The notes under the pieces: model-generated
Database searches by the model: none
What the model saw: the letters and a program-made list of their open reading frames with translations, nothing else
What the model was told of the DNA's origin: nothing
Part shown: piece by piece, positions 29,736 through 40,542 of the stretch
How the letters are laid out: each line of letters begins with the position of its first letter
Numbering within the stretch: position 1 is the stretch's first letter
DNA from: Diplonema japonicum
Lineage: Eukaryota > Euglenozoa > Diplonemea > Diplonemida > Diplonemidae
NCBI GenBank assembly: GCA_964019335.1
Contig: OZ025685.1
Coordinates: 374,001-438,000 of the forward strand
Direction: 5' to 3'
Length of the DNA stretch: 64,000 nucleotides
Translations under genes and position numbers: made by a program

Positions 29736-30860
29736 ATGCAAACCACTGTTATGCTAGCCGTGGTAACGGTGTCTCTTTCACGGCCAGCTGACAAACGGCT
29801 CACAGTGGTGAACGGGTGCGATACGGAACCTATCTGGATTGCGAACCAGGGGTTTGCACAGAACTACGTCCCCCCGCAGATGAAGAAGCTGGACCCCGGC
29901 AAGAAAATCTCATACGAGATCCCAAACAAGGGTTTGGAATCAACTCGGTTCTGGCCGTTGGCAGGCTGCAACGAAACCTCTGGTCAATGCGCGATCGGTC
30001 AATCCGTTGGCAGCACCTCAAACCTGCCCCCGTGCGGCGTAGGCGGCTGTGCCCCAGCCATCGATTCGAAATTCGAAGTGACCTGGGGTTGCACGCTATC
30101 CGAAAAAGAATGCGGAAAAAACCGTGAAGGAAAATCTCTATTCGGCCCTGACTACTTCGATGTGTCTCTAGTTGACGGCTTCAGCCTCCCGTACAAGGTT
30201 AACTTCGGCGATTGCACGCCGCCCAGAAGATCAGACGGGAAAAAAGTCCATGATTTTGACGCGACAAAGTTAGACTACCTTCGAATGTGCCCATTCTTCA
30301 ACGACACAAATATCGGAGAGAAAACCCTTGACCTTCGTCTGCACAGCCCGCGTGGGGATGGTGTGGTGGGGTGTCTCTCCCCTTGTTCAAGACTCACTGT
30401 TCCTAACTGGAGTTCACCCGCTTTGAATTACACGACGAGTTCCAACCAAGCCAAATGGTACTGTTGTCCTGCGGGGTCTCTGGGTCCCGGTCAGCAAACC
30501 CCTGATAAATGCGAGTCGGGACCGGTGAACAGTACGGAGTACGTGGCGAATATTCACGAGTTTGCGCCTGATGTTTATGCGTTTGCGTATGACGACGGGT
30601 TGGGGGGGTATCATTGCCCCGCTAATACGTCTTACACCGTGACATTTCACTGCCCCCCCGTCCCCGCCCCCGGCCCGCCGACGCCGCCCCCGCCGACCCC
30701 GGCGCCTACGGCGCCGCCCACCCCCACACCAACGTGTCAGGCTTGCACAGGTCCTTATTGTTGCGACCCCACTACAAGCCCGCCTCAAAAATGTCTCGAC
30801 GGGTCGTACTGCTGTCCTTGCGGTGCGAAGTCCTGCGAGTGCCCGAGTCCTTCGTTGTGA
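29736..30860 (+). CDS. thaumatin-like secreted protein with Pro-rich linker and Cys-rich tail
   Basis: The 374-residue protein has a short N-terminal hydrophobic signal (MQTTVMLAVVTVSLS). A thaumatin-like fold follows: the opening RLTVVNGCDTEPIWI, the signature YFDVSLVDGFSLPYKV, the Cys-rich WYCCPAG and the FAPDVYAFAYDDGLGGYHC block near the end of the fold. After about residue 305 there is a Pro/Thr/Ala linker, then a compact Cys-rich tail (CQACTGPYCC, YCCPCGAKSCEC) of unknown type. Thaumatin-like proteins bind or hydrolyse beta-glucans in several eukaryotes. Binding of extracellular glucan fits the neighbouring WSC protein, but is inference. The start follows an A/T-rich leader with a CCAG acceptor upstream. 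Confidence 0.82.
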   Translation: MQTTVMLAVVTVSLSRPADKRLTVVNGCDTEPIWIANQGFAQNYVPPQMKKLDPGKKISYEIPNKGLESTRFWPLAGCNETSGQCAIGQSVGSTSNLPPCGVGGCAPAIDSKFEVTWGCTLSEKECGKNREGKSLFGPDYFDVSLVDGFSLPYKVNFGDCTPPRRSDGKKVHDFDATKLDYLRMCPFFNDTNIGEKTLDLRLHSPRGDGVVGCLSPCSRLTVPNWSSPALNYTTSSNQAKWYCCPAGSLGPGQQTPDKCESGPVNSTEYVANIHEFAPDVYAFAYDDGLGGYHCPANTSYTVTFHCPPVPAPGPPTPPPPTPAPTAPPTPTPTCQACTGPYCCDPTTSPPQKCLDGSYCCPCGAKSCECPSPSL

Positions 30861-31598
30861 AAAGACAGAGGGGGGGGTTTTTTTTTCCCTTTCTCTCGTG
30901 TGTTCCAAAAAATCCTTTTTTTTTTTTTTTTGCGTGAGCGTATCTTAATAGTTCCATATTTTTTTTGTTATTCACTGAAAGCACAAAAAAAAAGAACGAA
31001 TAAAAAGGGTAACGTACCATGCCTTTTTTTTCATCGCAGCACGGTACCCCCCCCCCCCCCCCCCCCCCAGGTTTTCGAAAAGGTCACAACCTTGCACCCT
31101 TATAAAGTTTTCGGGAGTCCCGGGATGTGTGTCTCTGGCCGTGTGATGAGGTTGCATGATCACCGCCTTTAGGTCCTGAGATCCTAGCAGGGCAACGTTG
31201 CCCTCTCGGGTGGCAAGAAGTAGAAAGAATCGAGTAAATTGCTCACGAAACCGTAAAACTAGAGTTTTTTTTTTTTTTTTTTTTTTTTTCTTTTTTTTTT
31301 TTTTTTGCGGAGAAGAGAGCACGCGCCCAAAGAAGTGTTACTCGATAGCTTTTGTACTTTTTACCCATAAGATGAGAGAAAAGAAAAAAAAAAAAGAAAA
31401 ACGTTCCAGTCAGCAATCTCTTTCCTACATTTGTTGGTACCCCCCCCCTTCTTTGGTGGTCTTTTGCTATCACTGTTTTTTTTTTTGTTCCCTCTCTCCT
31501 CTCTCTTATTTTATAAAAAAAGAAAAAAAAGAAAAACTCGATGCAAACGAAATAAAAAAAACAAAAAAAATAAAAATAAAATAAAAGGTTTACATGAC
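30861..31598. other. intergenic, no gene seen
   Basis: It contains a C-run (about 31047-31068), T-runs and A-rich DNA. A segment at 31085-31230 has ordinary complexity but no open frame of note. Confidence 0.55.
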
Positions 31599-34500
31599 AT
31601 GTGGCTCCACCACCTATGCAAGGCGACACTGATCCTAATCATCACATGGCCAAAGGAAGCCACAGGACAAACGTACCCCGTGTATATTGAACGAAGCCAA
31701 AGGGGCAGGGGTGAATCTGTGGAGAAGCGGGGCGATTTAGTCCTGTCCGGAGGAGATAACTACGGGTGGCAGCTTATCAACGTGGCCGACCTGTCATCGC
31801 CTTCTGTCTGGAAAACGATGGGTGGCTACGTGACAGACGTCACCACAGACACAACAGGGGACTACGCGTTGCTCTCCTGGTGGCATAAGATACACTCCGC
31901 CGGGAAGACCCCGAGGTTTAAAGTCTTCGACATAACCGCTCTCTCAAACCCCGTTGAGGTGGCAAGTTTCACTTTAACAGGTCAGGCTCATGCTGTAACA
32001 CGAAACGGGAACCTAGCGTACATCTCAGCTGGTACCGCGGGACTGTACATTTTGGACATCACATCACCAGCATCACCCGTTTTCGTAACAACATTTAAAA
32101 TACCCGATCAGTTGGTGAATCTTAACATTGTGGGGAGTATTGGATACGCATCGGCGTTGGGAGGCGGGTTTATCGTGCTAAACCTTGCAGACCCTGTCTC
32201 GCCTGTTCTTCTGACAAGGGTAAGAACCAGAGGTTGGGTGTCCGATATCGTTGTGAAAGGAATCTACGCTTACATCACTGTGCACTACAAAGGCTTCGAG
32301 GTATACGACATTACCACACCGTCAGCGCCTGTATTGGTGTCCGCGTACCCAACAGCTGGAAAGGCGAACGCTATAGCATTATCCAGTGACGGGTTACTGT
32401 TCACCACAGGGAACAGCCATGAAGGGATCACCATAACTGATGTGTCAAACCCTTCCGCGCCGTTCCGCGTGAGGACCTTCAACCCTCGCTCCGGATTTGC
32501 AAAGTCGCTCTTCATCGAAGACCCTTACCTGTTTGTTGGCACTTCTGGTGAGACATCTTGGTACAATGTTACCATCCCTCACGGGCTGCATATACCTTCA
32601 TTTGATGTCCCTTGTCCTTTTCCAGAATTTGTCGGTCAAACGGAGAACGAGGGTTCAAGTTATTTCTCAAGAACCGTGTCTCGCCATACTGGAACGAACT
32701 ATGTTTACACTGCCGACAAGGTTGGCGGTCTCGGTGTGTTCGATACATGGAACCACAAGTCTCCCTTCAGAGTGGGGCATTACTCTACTGGTATCTGGGC
32801 GTGCTGGCACACTGCTTACTACAACGGTCATGCTTATTGTCTCGCTGGATCTCAATATATTGATATTTGGGATGCAGCGGACCCTTTGTTGCTGGTGAAG
32901 GTGGCAAGGTACACCGTACCGGGGACTTCTCGGCTGCAAAGTATTTTCATGCAACCGAACAGCCCGTTCATGTGGATCGGGTCCGAAACGCTAGTAAGCG
33001 TACTTGACCTCACTATACCCGCTTCCCCCAGCCTGGTGGGAACTTATACTCCACCACCTGGCGAAACAATCTTGGCTATTTCTTTCGGTCCACCTGGTTA
33101 CGCTTACGTATCGCAGCGTGACTACGGCTTCCTCGTCGTTGACTATACTACTCTGACTAACATTGTAACTGTGTCGCAGGTCCCGCTGCCTGTTTTTCGT
33201 TCCGGATCTAGTGTTATGTGGATGGAGCAGGAGGGCAACACGCTAGCTGTAGCGACTTTGAAGTCTCTTCTCGTCTACGACGTTACTGTCATTCAGTCAC
33301 CTGTGCTTCTCTCAGAGCTCGTGGAATCTTGCAGCAACCTGCGTATTAGCAACAGTATAATTTACTTCGTTACATCGCGCACTCTGACTGTTGTGGATGC
33401 CTCCAATCCTTCTTCTTTGGTGATGCTGGGTTCTGAGGACTTTCTTGCAAATCCTCAGCCTGCCTTGCATGACTTTTTTGTCGAGGGGACTGTCGCCTAT
33501 TTTGCTGCAGGTGTCAACGGGATGGTTACAGCTGAGTTATCTTTTACACCCTGTCCTACTTCCGCTCCGGATACACCTTTTCCAGATACACCCGCACCTG
33601 ATACAACAGCTCCGGACACGCCAGCACCAGACACTCCTGCTCCCGATACTTCTGCTCCTGAAACGTTACCTCCAGATACTCCTCCCCCTGACACTCTTGT
33701 ACCCGAAACATCTGCACCGGACACGCCAGCTCCTATGACACTATCACCTGACACTCTTGCGCCAGATACTCCAGCGCCGGATACACCAGCACCAGACACT
33801 CCTGCACCGGACACACCAGCACCTGACACTCCTGCACCGGATACACCAGCACCGGACACTACTGCGCCGGATACACCAGCACCAGACACGCCTGCGCCAG
33901 ATACACCTGCACCTGACACTCCTGCGCCGGATACACCAGCACCAGACACGCCAGCACCGGACACGCCAGCTCCGGATACACCAGCGCCAGACACTCCTGC
34001 ACCTGATACACCAGCGCCGGACACACCAGCACCAGACACTCCTGCACCGGACACTCCTGCGCCAGATACACCAGCACCTGACACACCAGCACCGGACACA
34101 CCAGCACCGGACACTCCTGCGCCAGATACACCAGCACCGGACACGCCTGCACCAGATACACCAGCACCTGACACACCAGCACCGGACACGCCTGCACCGG
34201 ACACGCCAGCGCCAGACACTCCAGCGCCAGATACACCAGCACCGGACACGCCAGCGCCAGACACTCCTGCACCGGACACACCAGCACCGGATACACCAGC
34301 ACCGGACACTACTGCGCCGGATACACCAGCACCAGACACGCCTGCGCCAGATACACCTGCACCTGACACTCCTGCGCCGGATACACCAGCACCAGACACG
34401 CCAGCACCGGACACGCCAGCTCCGGATACACCAGCGCCAGACACTCCTGCACCTGATACACCAGCACCGGACACACCAGCACCAGACACTCCTGCACCGG

Positions 34501-37500
34501 ACACTCCTGCGCCAGATACACCAGCACCGGACACACCAGCACCGGACACGCCTGCACCGGACACTCCTGCGCCAGATACACCAGCACCGGATACACCAGC
34601 ACCGGACACGCCTGCACCGGACACGCCAGCGCCAGACACTCCTGCACCGGACACTCCTGCACCGGATACACCAGCACCTGACACTCCAGCGCCAGACACA
34701 CCAGCGCCGGACACTCCTGCACCGGACACTCCAGCTCCGGATACACGAGCACCTGACACTCCTGCACCGGATACACCAGCGCCAGACACACCAGCTCCGG
34801 ACACTCCTGCACCAGACACGCCTGCGCCGGATACACCAGCACCGGACACGCCAGCGCCAGACACGCCTGCACCGGACACTCCTGCGCCAGATACGCCAGC
34901 GCCAGACACGCCAGCACCTGACACTCCTGCACCGGATACACCTGCACCGGACACACCAGCGCCAGACACTCTTGCACCTGACACTCCAGCACCGGACACA
35001 CCAGCGCCAGACACTCCTGCACCGGACACACCAGCACCTGACACTCCTGCACCGGATACACCAGCGCCGGATACACCAGCACCGGACACGCCTGCGCCAG
35101 ATACACCTGCACCTGACACTCCTGCGCCGGATACACCAGCACCAGACACGCCAGCTCCGGATACACCAGCGCCAGACACTCTTGCACCTGACACTCCAGC
35201 ACCGGACACACCAGCGCCAGACACTCCTGCACCGGACACACCAGCACCTGACACTCCTGCACCGGATACACCAGCGCCGGATACACCAGCACCGGACACA
35301 CCAGCACCAGACACTCTTGCACCTGACACTCCAGCACCGGACACACCAGCGCCAGACACTCCTGCACCGGACACACCAGCACCTGACACTCCTGCACCGG
35401 ATACACCAGCGCCGGATACACCAGCACCGGACACGCCTGCGCCAGATACACCTGCACCTGACACTCCTGCGCCGGATACACCAGCACCAGACACGCCAGC
35501 TCCGGATACACCAGCGCCAGACACTCCTGCACCTGATACACCAGCGCCGGACACACCAGCACCAGACACTCCTGCACCGGACACTCCTGCGCCAGATACA
35601 CCAGCACCTGACACACCAGCACCGGACACACCAGCACCGGACACGCCTGCACCGGACACTCCTGCGCCAGATACACCAGCACCGGACACGCCTGCACCGG
35701 ACACGCCAGCGCCAGATACACCAGCACCGGATACACCAGCACCGGACACGCCTGCGCCAGACACTCCTGCACCGGACTCACCAGCACCGGATACACCAGC
35801 ACCGGACACTACTGCGCCGGATACACCAGCACCAGACACGCCTGCGCCAGATACACCTGCACCTGACACTCCTGCGCCGGATACACCAGCACCAGACACG
35901 CCAGCACCGGACACGCCAGCTCCGGATACACCAGCGCCAGATACTCCTGCACCTGATACACCAGCGCCGGACACACCAGCACCAGACACTCCTGCACCGG
36001 ACACTCCTGCGCCAGATACATCAGCACCGGACACGCCTGCACCGGACACACCAGCACCGGATACACCAGCACCTGACACACCAGCACCGGACACGCCTGC
36101 ACCGGACACGCCTGCGCCAGACACTCCTGCACCAGACACTCCAGCGCCAGATACACCAGCACCGGATACACCAGCACCTGACACACCAGCACCGGACACG
36201 CCTGCACCGGACACGCCAGCGCCAGACACTCCTGCACCGGACACGCCAGCACCGGACACGCCAGCGCCAGACACTCCTGCACCTGATACACCAGCGCCGG
36301 ACACACCAGCACCTGACACTCCTGTGCCAGATACACCAGCACCAGACACGCCTGCACCGGACACACCAGCACCGGACACGCCTGCACCGGACACGCCAGC
36401 GCCAGACACTCCTGCACCAGACACTCCAGCGCCAGATACACCAGCACCGGATACACCAGCACCGGACACGCCAGCGCCAGACACTCCTGCACCGGACACA
36501 CCAGTACCTGACACACCAGCACCGGACACGCCAGCGCCAGACACTCCTGCACCAGACACTCCAGCGCCAGATACACCAGCACCGGACACGCCAGCGCCAG
36601 ACACTCCTGCACCGGACACACCAGCACCGGACACGCCTGCACCGGATACACCAGCACCGGACACGCCAGCGCCAGACACTCCTGCACCTGATACACCAGC
36701 GCCGGACACACCAGCACCAGACACTCCTGCACCGGACACTCCTGCGCCAGATACACCAGCACCTGACACACCTGCACCGGATACACCAGCACCGGACACG
36801 CCAGCGCCAGACACTCCTGCACCAGACACTCCAGCGCCAGATACACCAGCACCGGACACGCCAGCGCCGGATACACCAGCACCTGACACACCAGCACCGG
36901 ACACGCCTGCACCGGACACTCCTGCGCCAGATACACCAGCACCTGACACTCCAGCACCGGACACGCCTGCACCGGACACACCAGCACCGGACACGCCAGC
37001 GCCAGACACTCCTGCACCTGATACACCAGCGCCGGACACACCAGCACCAGACACTCCTGCACCGGACACTCCTTCGCCAGATACACCAGCACCTGACACA
37101 CCAGCACCGGACACGCCTGCACCGGATACACCAGCACCGGACACGCCAGCGCCAGACACTCCTGCACCGGACACACCAGCACCAGACACGCCAGCGCCAG
37201 ACACTCCTGCACCAGACACTCCAGCGCCAGATACACCAGCACCGGACACACCAGCACCGGACACGCCAGCGCCAGACACTCCTGCACCGGACACACCAGC
37301 ACCGGATACACCAGCACCTGACACGCCTGCACCGGACACGCCAGCGCCAGACACTCCTGCACCGGACACTCCTGCGCCAGATACACCAGCACCGGACACT
37401 CCTGCACCTGACACTCCAGCGCCAGACACACCAGCGCCGGACACTCCTGCACCGGACACTCCTGCACCGGACACTCCTGCACCGGACACTCCAGCTCCGG

Positions 37501-39077
37501 ATACACGAGCACCTGACACTCCTGCACCGGATACACCAGCGCCAGACACTCCAGCTCCAGATACACCAGCTCCGGACACTCCTGCACCAGACACACCTGC
37601 GCCGGATACACCAGCACCGGACACACCAGCGCCAGAAACTCCTGCACCAGACACTCCTGCGCCAGATACGCCAGCGCCAGACACGCCAGCACCTGACACT
37701 CCTGCACCGGACACGCCTGCGCCGAATACACCAGCGCCAGATACACCAGCACCGGACACACCTACGCCGGACACTCCTGCACCGGACACGTCTGAGCCAG
37801 ATACACCAGTACCGGAACCTGATACTCCTGCACCAGACACGCCAACACCGGATACTTCTGCACCTGATACTTCGGCGCCTGACACACCAGCGCCGGACAC
37901 CTCTGCGTCAGACACCTCTGCATCAGACACCTCTGCATCAGACACCTCTGCATCAGACACCTCTGCATCAGACACCTCTGCATCAGACACCTCTGCATCA
38001 GACACCTCTGCATCAGACACCTCTGCGTCCTCTTCATCAGACACCTCTGCATCAGAATCCTCTGCGTCTGACACCTCTTCATCAGACACCTCTGCGTCAG
38101 ACACACTTGCGCCTGATACTCAAGTTCCCGACACACCTGCACCTGACACTTCTGCGCCAGACACATTAGCACCAAACACGCTAGCACCGGACACGCCAGC
38201 ACCTGACACACGGGCGCCTGACACTTCTGCGCCTCATACACCAGCGCCCGACACACCTGCACCGGACACACCAGCGCCTGTTACAAAAGCTCCGTTTTCA
38301 CCTGCACCCGACACTTCTGAACCTGACACACCAGCACCGGTTACGCTAGCCCCAGAGACTTCTGCGCCCCACACACCTGCACCTGAAACACCTGTAACGG
38401 ATACACCAGCGACGGGTGCACCTGAGACACCAGCGCCGGCTACTATTGCACCGAACACGCCGGCACCTGATACACAGCCACCAGCGACGCTGATACCAAT
38501 CACTGTACTTCCGAGCACTCAGGAACCAGTAAGTGGTTCACGGTCGCCTGCCACAGAACTACCTAGCACTTGGGAGCCTGACGACCGTATTCCTCCTGAA
38601 GGCGGGGACCCAAGGCCTAGATCTGATCATAAAACTGCAATTCCGATTCCAGGAGAGGCACCAAGGACTCTGGTACCTGTGAGGATGGGTGCCGAGGAGC
38701 CTGGTGTTGGAAACAGTGACGTGTGGCTGATCTGGCTAGCGCTCGCGGTTGCTTTGTTTTTGTTGTTCTGTTGTTGCTTGGTGGGGTTCCTGTGGGCGAG
38801 GAGGGGCAGGGGGGATGAAAAGGAGCACAATACCAACTTGCCCAACAGAGGAGTGGGTGCACAAGGTGCTGGCACCACGCTGCAGCATAGTTCCAGGGTT
38901 GCGGCATCACGCTCGGGTGGCTCCTACTCATATGCCAACTCATACCGAAGCCATGCTGGGAACCCTTCGTCTTACAGCAGCGATGCTGGCACTGTGACTA
39001 ACGAGCCTTTCCCGTCATCTCCTTCAGACAGAAGGCACGCGTTTCGAGTGCCACAAAATGACTTTGTATTTGTGTAG
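31599..39077 (+). CDS. giant type I surface protein: LVIVD-repeat domain, PDTPA stalk, TM anchor
   Basis: The 2492-residue protein starts with a signal peptide (about 1-24). Residues 25-650 contain repeated units such as FKVFDITALSNPVEVASF, LYILDITSPASPVFV and FEVYDITTPSAPVLV, the LVIVD repeat pattern, which forms a beta-propeller-like domain. Residues about 655-2100 are an almost uninterrupted PDTPA pentapeptide array. SASDT pentapeptides and more irregular PDT units follow. A single membrane helix lies at about 2375-2398 (LIWLALAVALFLLFCCCLVGF). A basic RRGRGDEK stop-transfer and a cytosolic tail of about 90 residues end in DFVFV. It is likely a stalked adhesin or receptor with extended, possibly O-glycosylated, Thr/Ser/Pro repeats. 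The start at 31599 is preferred because upstream in-frame sequence is Lys/Phe junk. Confidence 0.83.
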   Translation: MWLHHLCKATLILIITWPKEATGQTYPVYIERSQRGRGESVEKRGDLVLSGGDNYGWQLINVADLSSPSVWKTMGGYVTDVTTDTTGDYALLSWWHKIHSAGKTPRFKVFDITALSNPVEVASFTLTGQAHAVTRNGNLAYISAGTAGLYILDITSPASPVFVTTFKIPDQLVNLNIVGSIGYASALGGGFIVLNLADPVSPVLLTRVRTRGWVSDIVVKGIYAYITVHYKGFEVYDITTPSAPVLVSAYPTAGKANAIALSSDGLLFTTGNSHEGITITDVSNPSAPFRVRTFNPRSGFAKSLFIEDPYLFVGTSGETSWYNVTIPHGLHIPSFDVPCPFPEFVGQTENEGSSYFSRTVSRHTGTNYVYTADKVGGLGVFDTWNHKSPFRVGHYSTGIWACWHTAYYNGHAYCLAGSQYIDIWDAADPLLLVKVARYTVPGTSRLQSIFMQPNSPFMWIGSETLVSVLDLTIPASPSLVGTYTPPPGETILAISFGPPGYAYVSQRDYGFLVVDYTTLTNIVTVSQVPLPVFRSGSSVMWMEQEGNTLAVATLKSLLVYDVTVIQSPVLLSELVESCSNLRISNSIIYFVTSRTLTVVDASNPSSLVMLGSEDFLANPQPALHDFFVEGTVAYFAAGVNGMVTAELSFTPCPTSAPDTPFPDTPAPDTTAPDTPAPDTPAPDTSAPETLPPDTPPPDTLVPETSAPDTPAPMTLSPDTLAPDTPAPDTPAPDTPAPDTPAPDTPAPDTPAPDTTAPDTPAPDTPAPDTPAPDTPAPDTPAPDTPAPDTPAPDTPAPDTPAPDTPAPDTPAPDTPAPDTPAPDTPAPDTPAPDTPAPDTPAPDTPAPDTPAPDTPAPDTPAPDTPAPDTPAPDTPAPDTPAPDTPAPDTPAPDTPAPDTPAPDTTAPDTPAPDTPAPDTPAPDTPAPDTPAPDTPAPDTPAPDTPAPDTPAPDTPAPDTPAPDTPAPDTPAPDTPAPDTPAPDTPAPDTPAPDTPAPDTPAPDTPAPDTPAPDTPAPDTPAPDTPAPDTPAPDTPAPDTPAPDTPAPDTRAPDTPAPDTPAPDTPAPDTPAPDTPAPDTPAPDTPAPDTPAPDTPAPDTPAPDTPAPDTPAPDTPAPDTPAPDTLAPDTPAPDTPAPDTPAPDTPAPDTPAPDTPAPDTPAPDTPAPDTPAPDTPAPDTPAPDTPAPDTPAPDTLAPDTPAPDTPAPDTPAPDTPAPDTPAPDTPAPDTPAPDTPAPDTLAPDTPAPDTPAPDTPAPDTPAPDTPAPDTPAPDTPAPDTPAPDTPAPDTPAPDTPAPDTPAPDTPAPDTPAPDTPAPDTPAPDTPAPDTPAPDTPAPDTPAPDTPAPDTPAPDTPAPDTPAPDTPAPDTPAPDTPAPDTPAPDTPAPDTPAPDSPAPDTPAPDTTAPDTPAPDTPAPDTPAPDTPAPDTPAPDTPAPDTPAPDTPAPDTPAPDTPAPDTPAPDTPAPDTPAPDTSAPDTPAPDTPAPDTPAPDTPAPDTPAPDTPAPDTPAPDTPAPDTPAPDTPAPDTPAPDTPAPDTPAPDTPAPDTPAPDTPAPDTPAPDTPAPDTPAPDTPVPDTPAPDTPAPDTPAPDTPAPDTPAPDTPAPDTPAPDTPAPDTPAPDTPAPDTPAPDTPVPDTPAPDTPAPDTPAPDTPAPDTPAPDTPAPDTPAPDTPAPDTPAPDTPAPDTPAPDTPAPDTPAPDTPAPDTPAPDTPAPDTPAPDTPAPDTPAPDTPAPDTPAPDTPAPDTPAPDTPAPDTPAPDTPAPDTPAPDTPAPDTPAPDTPAPDTPAPDTPAPDTPAPDTPAPDTPAPDTPAPDTPAPDTPSPDTPAPDTPAPDTPAPDTPAPDTPAPDTPAPDTPAPDTPAPDTPAPDTPAPDTPAPDTPAPDTPAPDTPAPDTPAPDTPAPDTPAPDTPAPDTPAPDTPAPDTPAPDTPAPDTPAPDTPAPDTPAPDTPAPDTPAPDTPAPDTRAPDTPAPDTPAPDTPAPDTPAPDTPAPDTPAPDTPAPDTPAPETPAPDTPAPDTPAPDTPAPDTPAPDTPAPNTPAPDTPAPDTPTPDTPAPDTSEPDTPVPEPDTPAPDTPTPDTSAPDTSAPDTPAPDTSASDTSASDTSASDTSASDTSASDTSASDTSASDTSASDTSASSSSDTSASESSASDTSSSDTSASDTLAPDTQVPDTPAPDTSAPDTLAPNTLAPDTPAPDTRAPDTSAPHTPAPDTPAPDTPAPVTKAPFSPAPDTSEPDTPAPVTLAPETSAPHTPAPETPVTDTPATGAPETPAPATIAPNTPAPDTQPPATLIPITVLPSTQEPVSGSRSPATELPSTWEPDDRIPPEGGDPRPRSDHKTAIPIPGEAPRTLVPVRMGAEEPGVGNSDVWLIWLALAVALFLLFCCCLVGFLWARRGRGDEKEHNTNLPNRGVGAQGAGTTLQHSSRVAASRSGGSYSYANSYRSHAGNPSSYSSDAGTVTNEPFPSSPSDRRHAFRVPQNDFVFV
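33560..37905 (+). repeat. 15-bp coding minisatellite (PDTPA), roughly 270-290 units
   Basis: The unit is 15 bases (CCGGACACGCCAGCA and variants). Most differences are at third codon positions. Higher-order copies exist: nearly the same stretch of over 150 bases begins at about 33856, 34309 and 35809. Rare amino-acid variants are L, S, R, V, E or N at one position. Confidence 0.93.
37905..38030 (+). repeat. second 15-bp coding repeat (SASDT)
   Basis: About eight nearly identical units of CTCTGCATCAGACAC follow the PDTPA array, changing the stalk to Ser/Asp-rich sequence. These units are far more uniform than the PDTPA units, suggesting recent expansion. Confidence 0.85.
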
Positions 39078-39736
39078 AGGTGTTCTTTTCTTATTCTCAT
39101 ATTTTTTATTGTCCGACTGTGGCCTTCACACCCAGGACCTTTATCCCTAACTTTTTTTTCACTTTTTTTTTTTTTTGATTGTTGGCAGCGTGTTTCGGGT
39201 TGACAAACTTCTCCAGGTTTTTACCTAGCACGTACAAACAACGGCCAGTTCATCTTTTTTTTTTTCTTTTTTCTTTTTATTGGCCCTCCATGAGGGGGTT
39301 TGTCCTGCACTTTGAGTTTTATTTGGTGCTAATAGAAAACAGAAACGAAATTTAAAAAAAAAAAAAAAAAAAAAAGAAAACCACCCCCAAAAGATCTTGA
39401 CATCTTTTTGGTGTTTTTCTTTTTTTCTTTTCTTTTCTGTTTTTCTTCTTTTCGGTTCTCCTATAGTCGTCCCTTTCTTTTTCTTTTTTTTCTTCTTCTG
39501 CTTCTTCTACCACGAATAACTGGCAGGGGACTTTGAATAAAGGCCTCCTAATGTTTATGAGTTTTTTTTATATTCCTCCTCTTATTCTTATTCTTTTGTT
39601 GATCCCCTAGATAATGTTTCTTTGTTTTTGTTTTTTTTTTTCTTCCACCCACGGGCTCTAGGCACTCGTCTCTTGTTCTCTCGCTGCTTTTTGGGATGGC
39701 ACACCACTGCTGCTGTTGATGCTAAACACCCATTCC

Positions 39737-39786
<50 letters not shown>

Positions 39787-40542
39787 AGGGAAAAGCTTTT
39801 TAAGGGTGTCTATTTGTTTTTGAGTCGTGTCGGTTGACGCCCTTTAGGTGAATAACCCAAACACGAGACAAACGAGTTCAAAAAAAAAAAAAAAAGAAAG
39901 AAAAAAAAAGACATCATTTGTTGCTATTTGTCCAGAGATAGGAGGGGGGAGAATCTTATGAAAAGAAATAGCAAATCCTACCTCTTCCTACTTTTTTTTT
40001 CTTCTTCTATCCAAAACGGGAGGGTGTTGCCCTACGATTCGATAACTGCCTCATTTTTTTAAGGCGTAAAACAGGGAATTCCCCCCCCACCCCCCTTCTT
40101 CCTCTCACGGTTCGTCACCATAATTTTCTTTTTTTCTACCCCCCCTCTCCTTTTCTTTCTTTCTTTCCCTCACTAGGAAAAGAAGCAAAAAAAAAAAGAA
40201 AATCTAGCTCTTTACCCCTGGAAAAAATAGAAAATGTTTGATGGACCCTGAATATATTTCTAAACCCCCCCCCCCCCCCTGCGCCTTATCATACTCAGGT
40301 ACACACCAACTGAGGACTTCTCTCCTTCCCCACCGACCCACACCCAATCTAAATAGATTTTGGAAAGTCTTCTTAAAGAGTTATAAGAATTGTCCATGAA
40401 TCTATCGGGAGGGGGGAGTATAATAAGGCGAGGGGTTTTTTTTTAAAAAAAAGATTTTTTTGTTTGTTTGTCTTTACCTTTTCTTTTTCAAACCCTGCAA
40501 AAAAAAAAAAAAATCCTACAAAAAAAAAAAGGAAACTCACAC
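39078..40542. other. intergenic with dispersed repeats
   Basis: The block 39203-39252 (ACAAACTTCTCCAGG...CAACGGCCAGTTC) recurs at 54848-54897. The block 39286-39320 (CTCCATGAGGG..GTTTGTCCTGCACTTTGAG) recurs at 44920-44955. T-runs occur at 39739-39782, and a C-run at about 40266-40279. An AG at 40530-40531 starts the 5' leader shared by the two cyclase genes. No gene is seen. Confidence 0.5.

Noticed and set aside
34309..37761. Further minus-strand frames rich in LVYPVQ/CPVLVC
   Set aside because: Shadow frames of the same repeat.
33497..38104. Very long minus-strand open frame (over 1500 residues of VSGAG repeats)
   Set aside because: It is the complement of the 15-bp PDTPA minisatellite. 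A repeat of length divisible by three without stops is open in several frames. Third-position variation supports only the + strand PDTPA frame.
33757..38169. Second long + strand frame (His/Gln/Arg/Leu-rich)
   Set aside because: Same minisatellite in another phase, with no start context, no conserved domain and variation pattern that changes amino acids.
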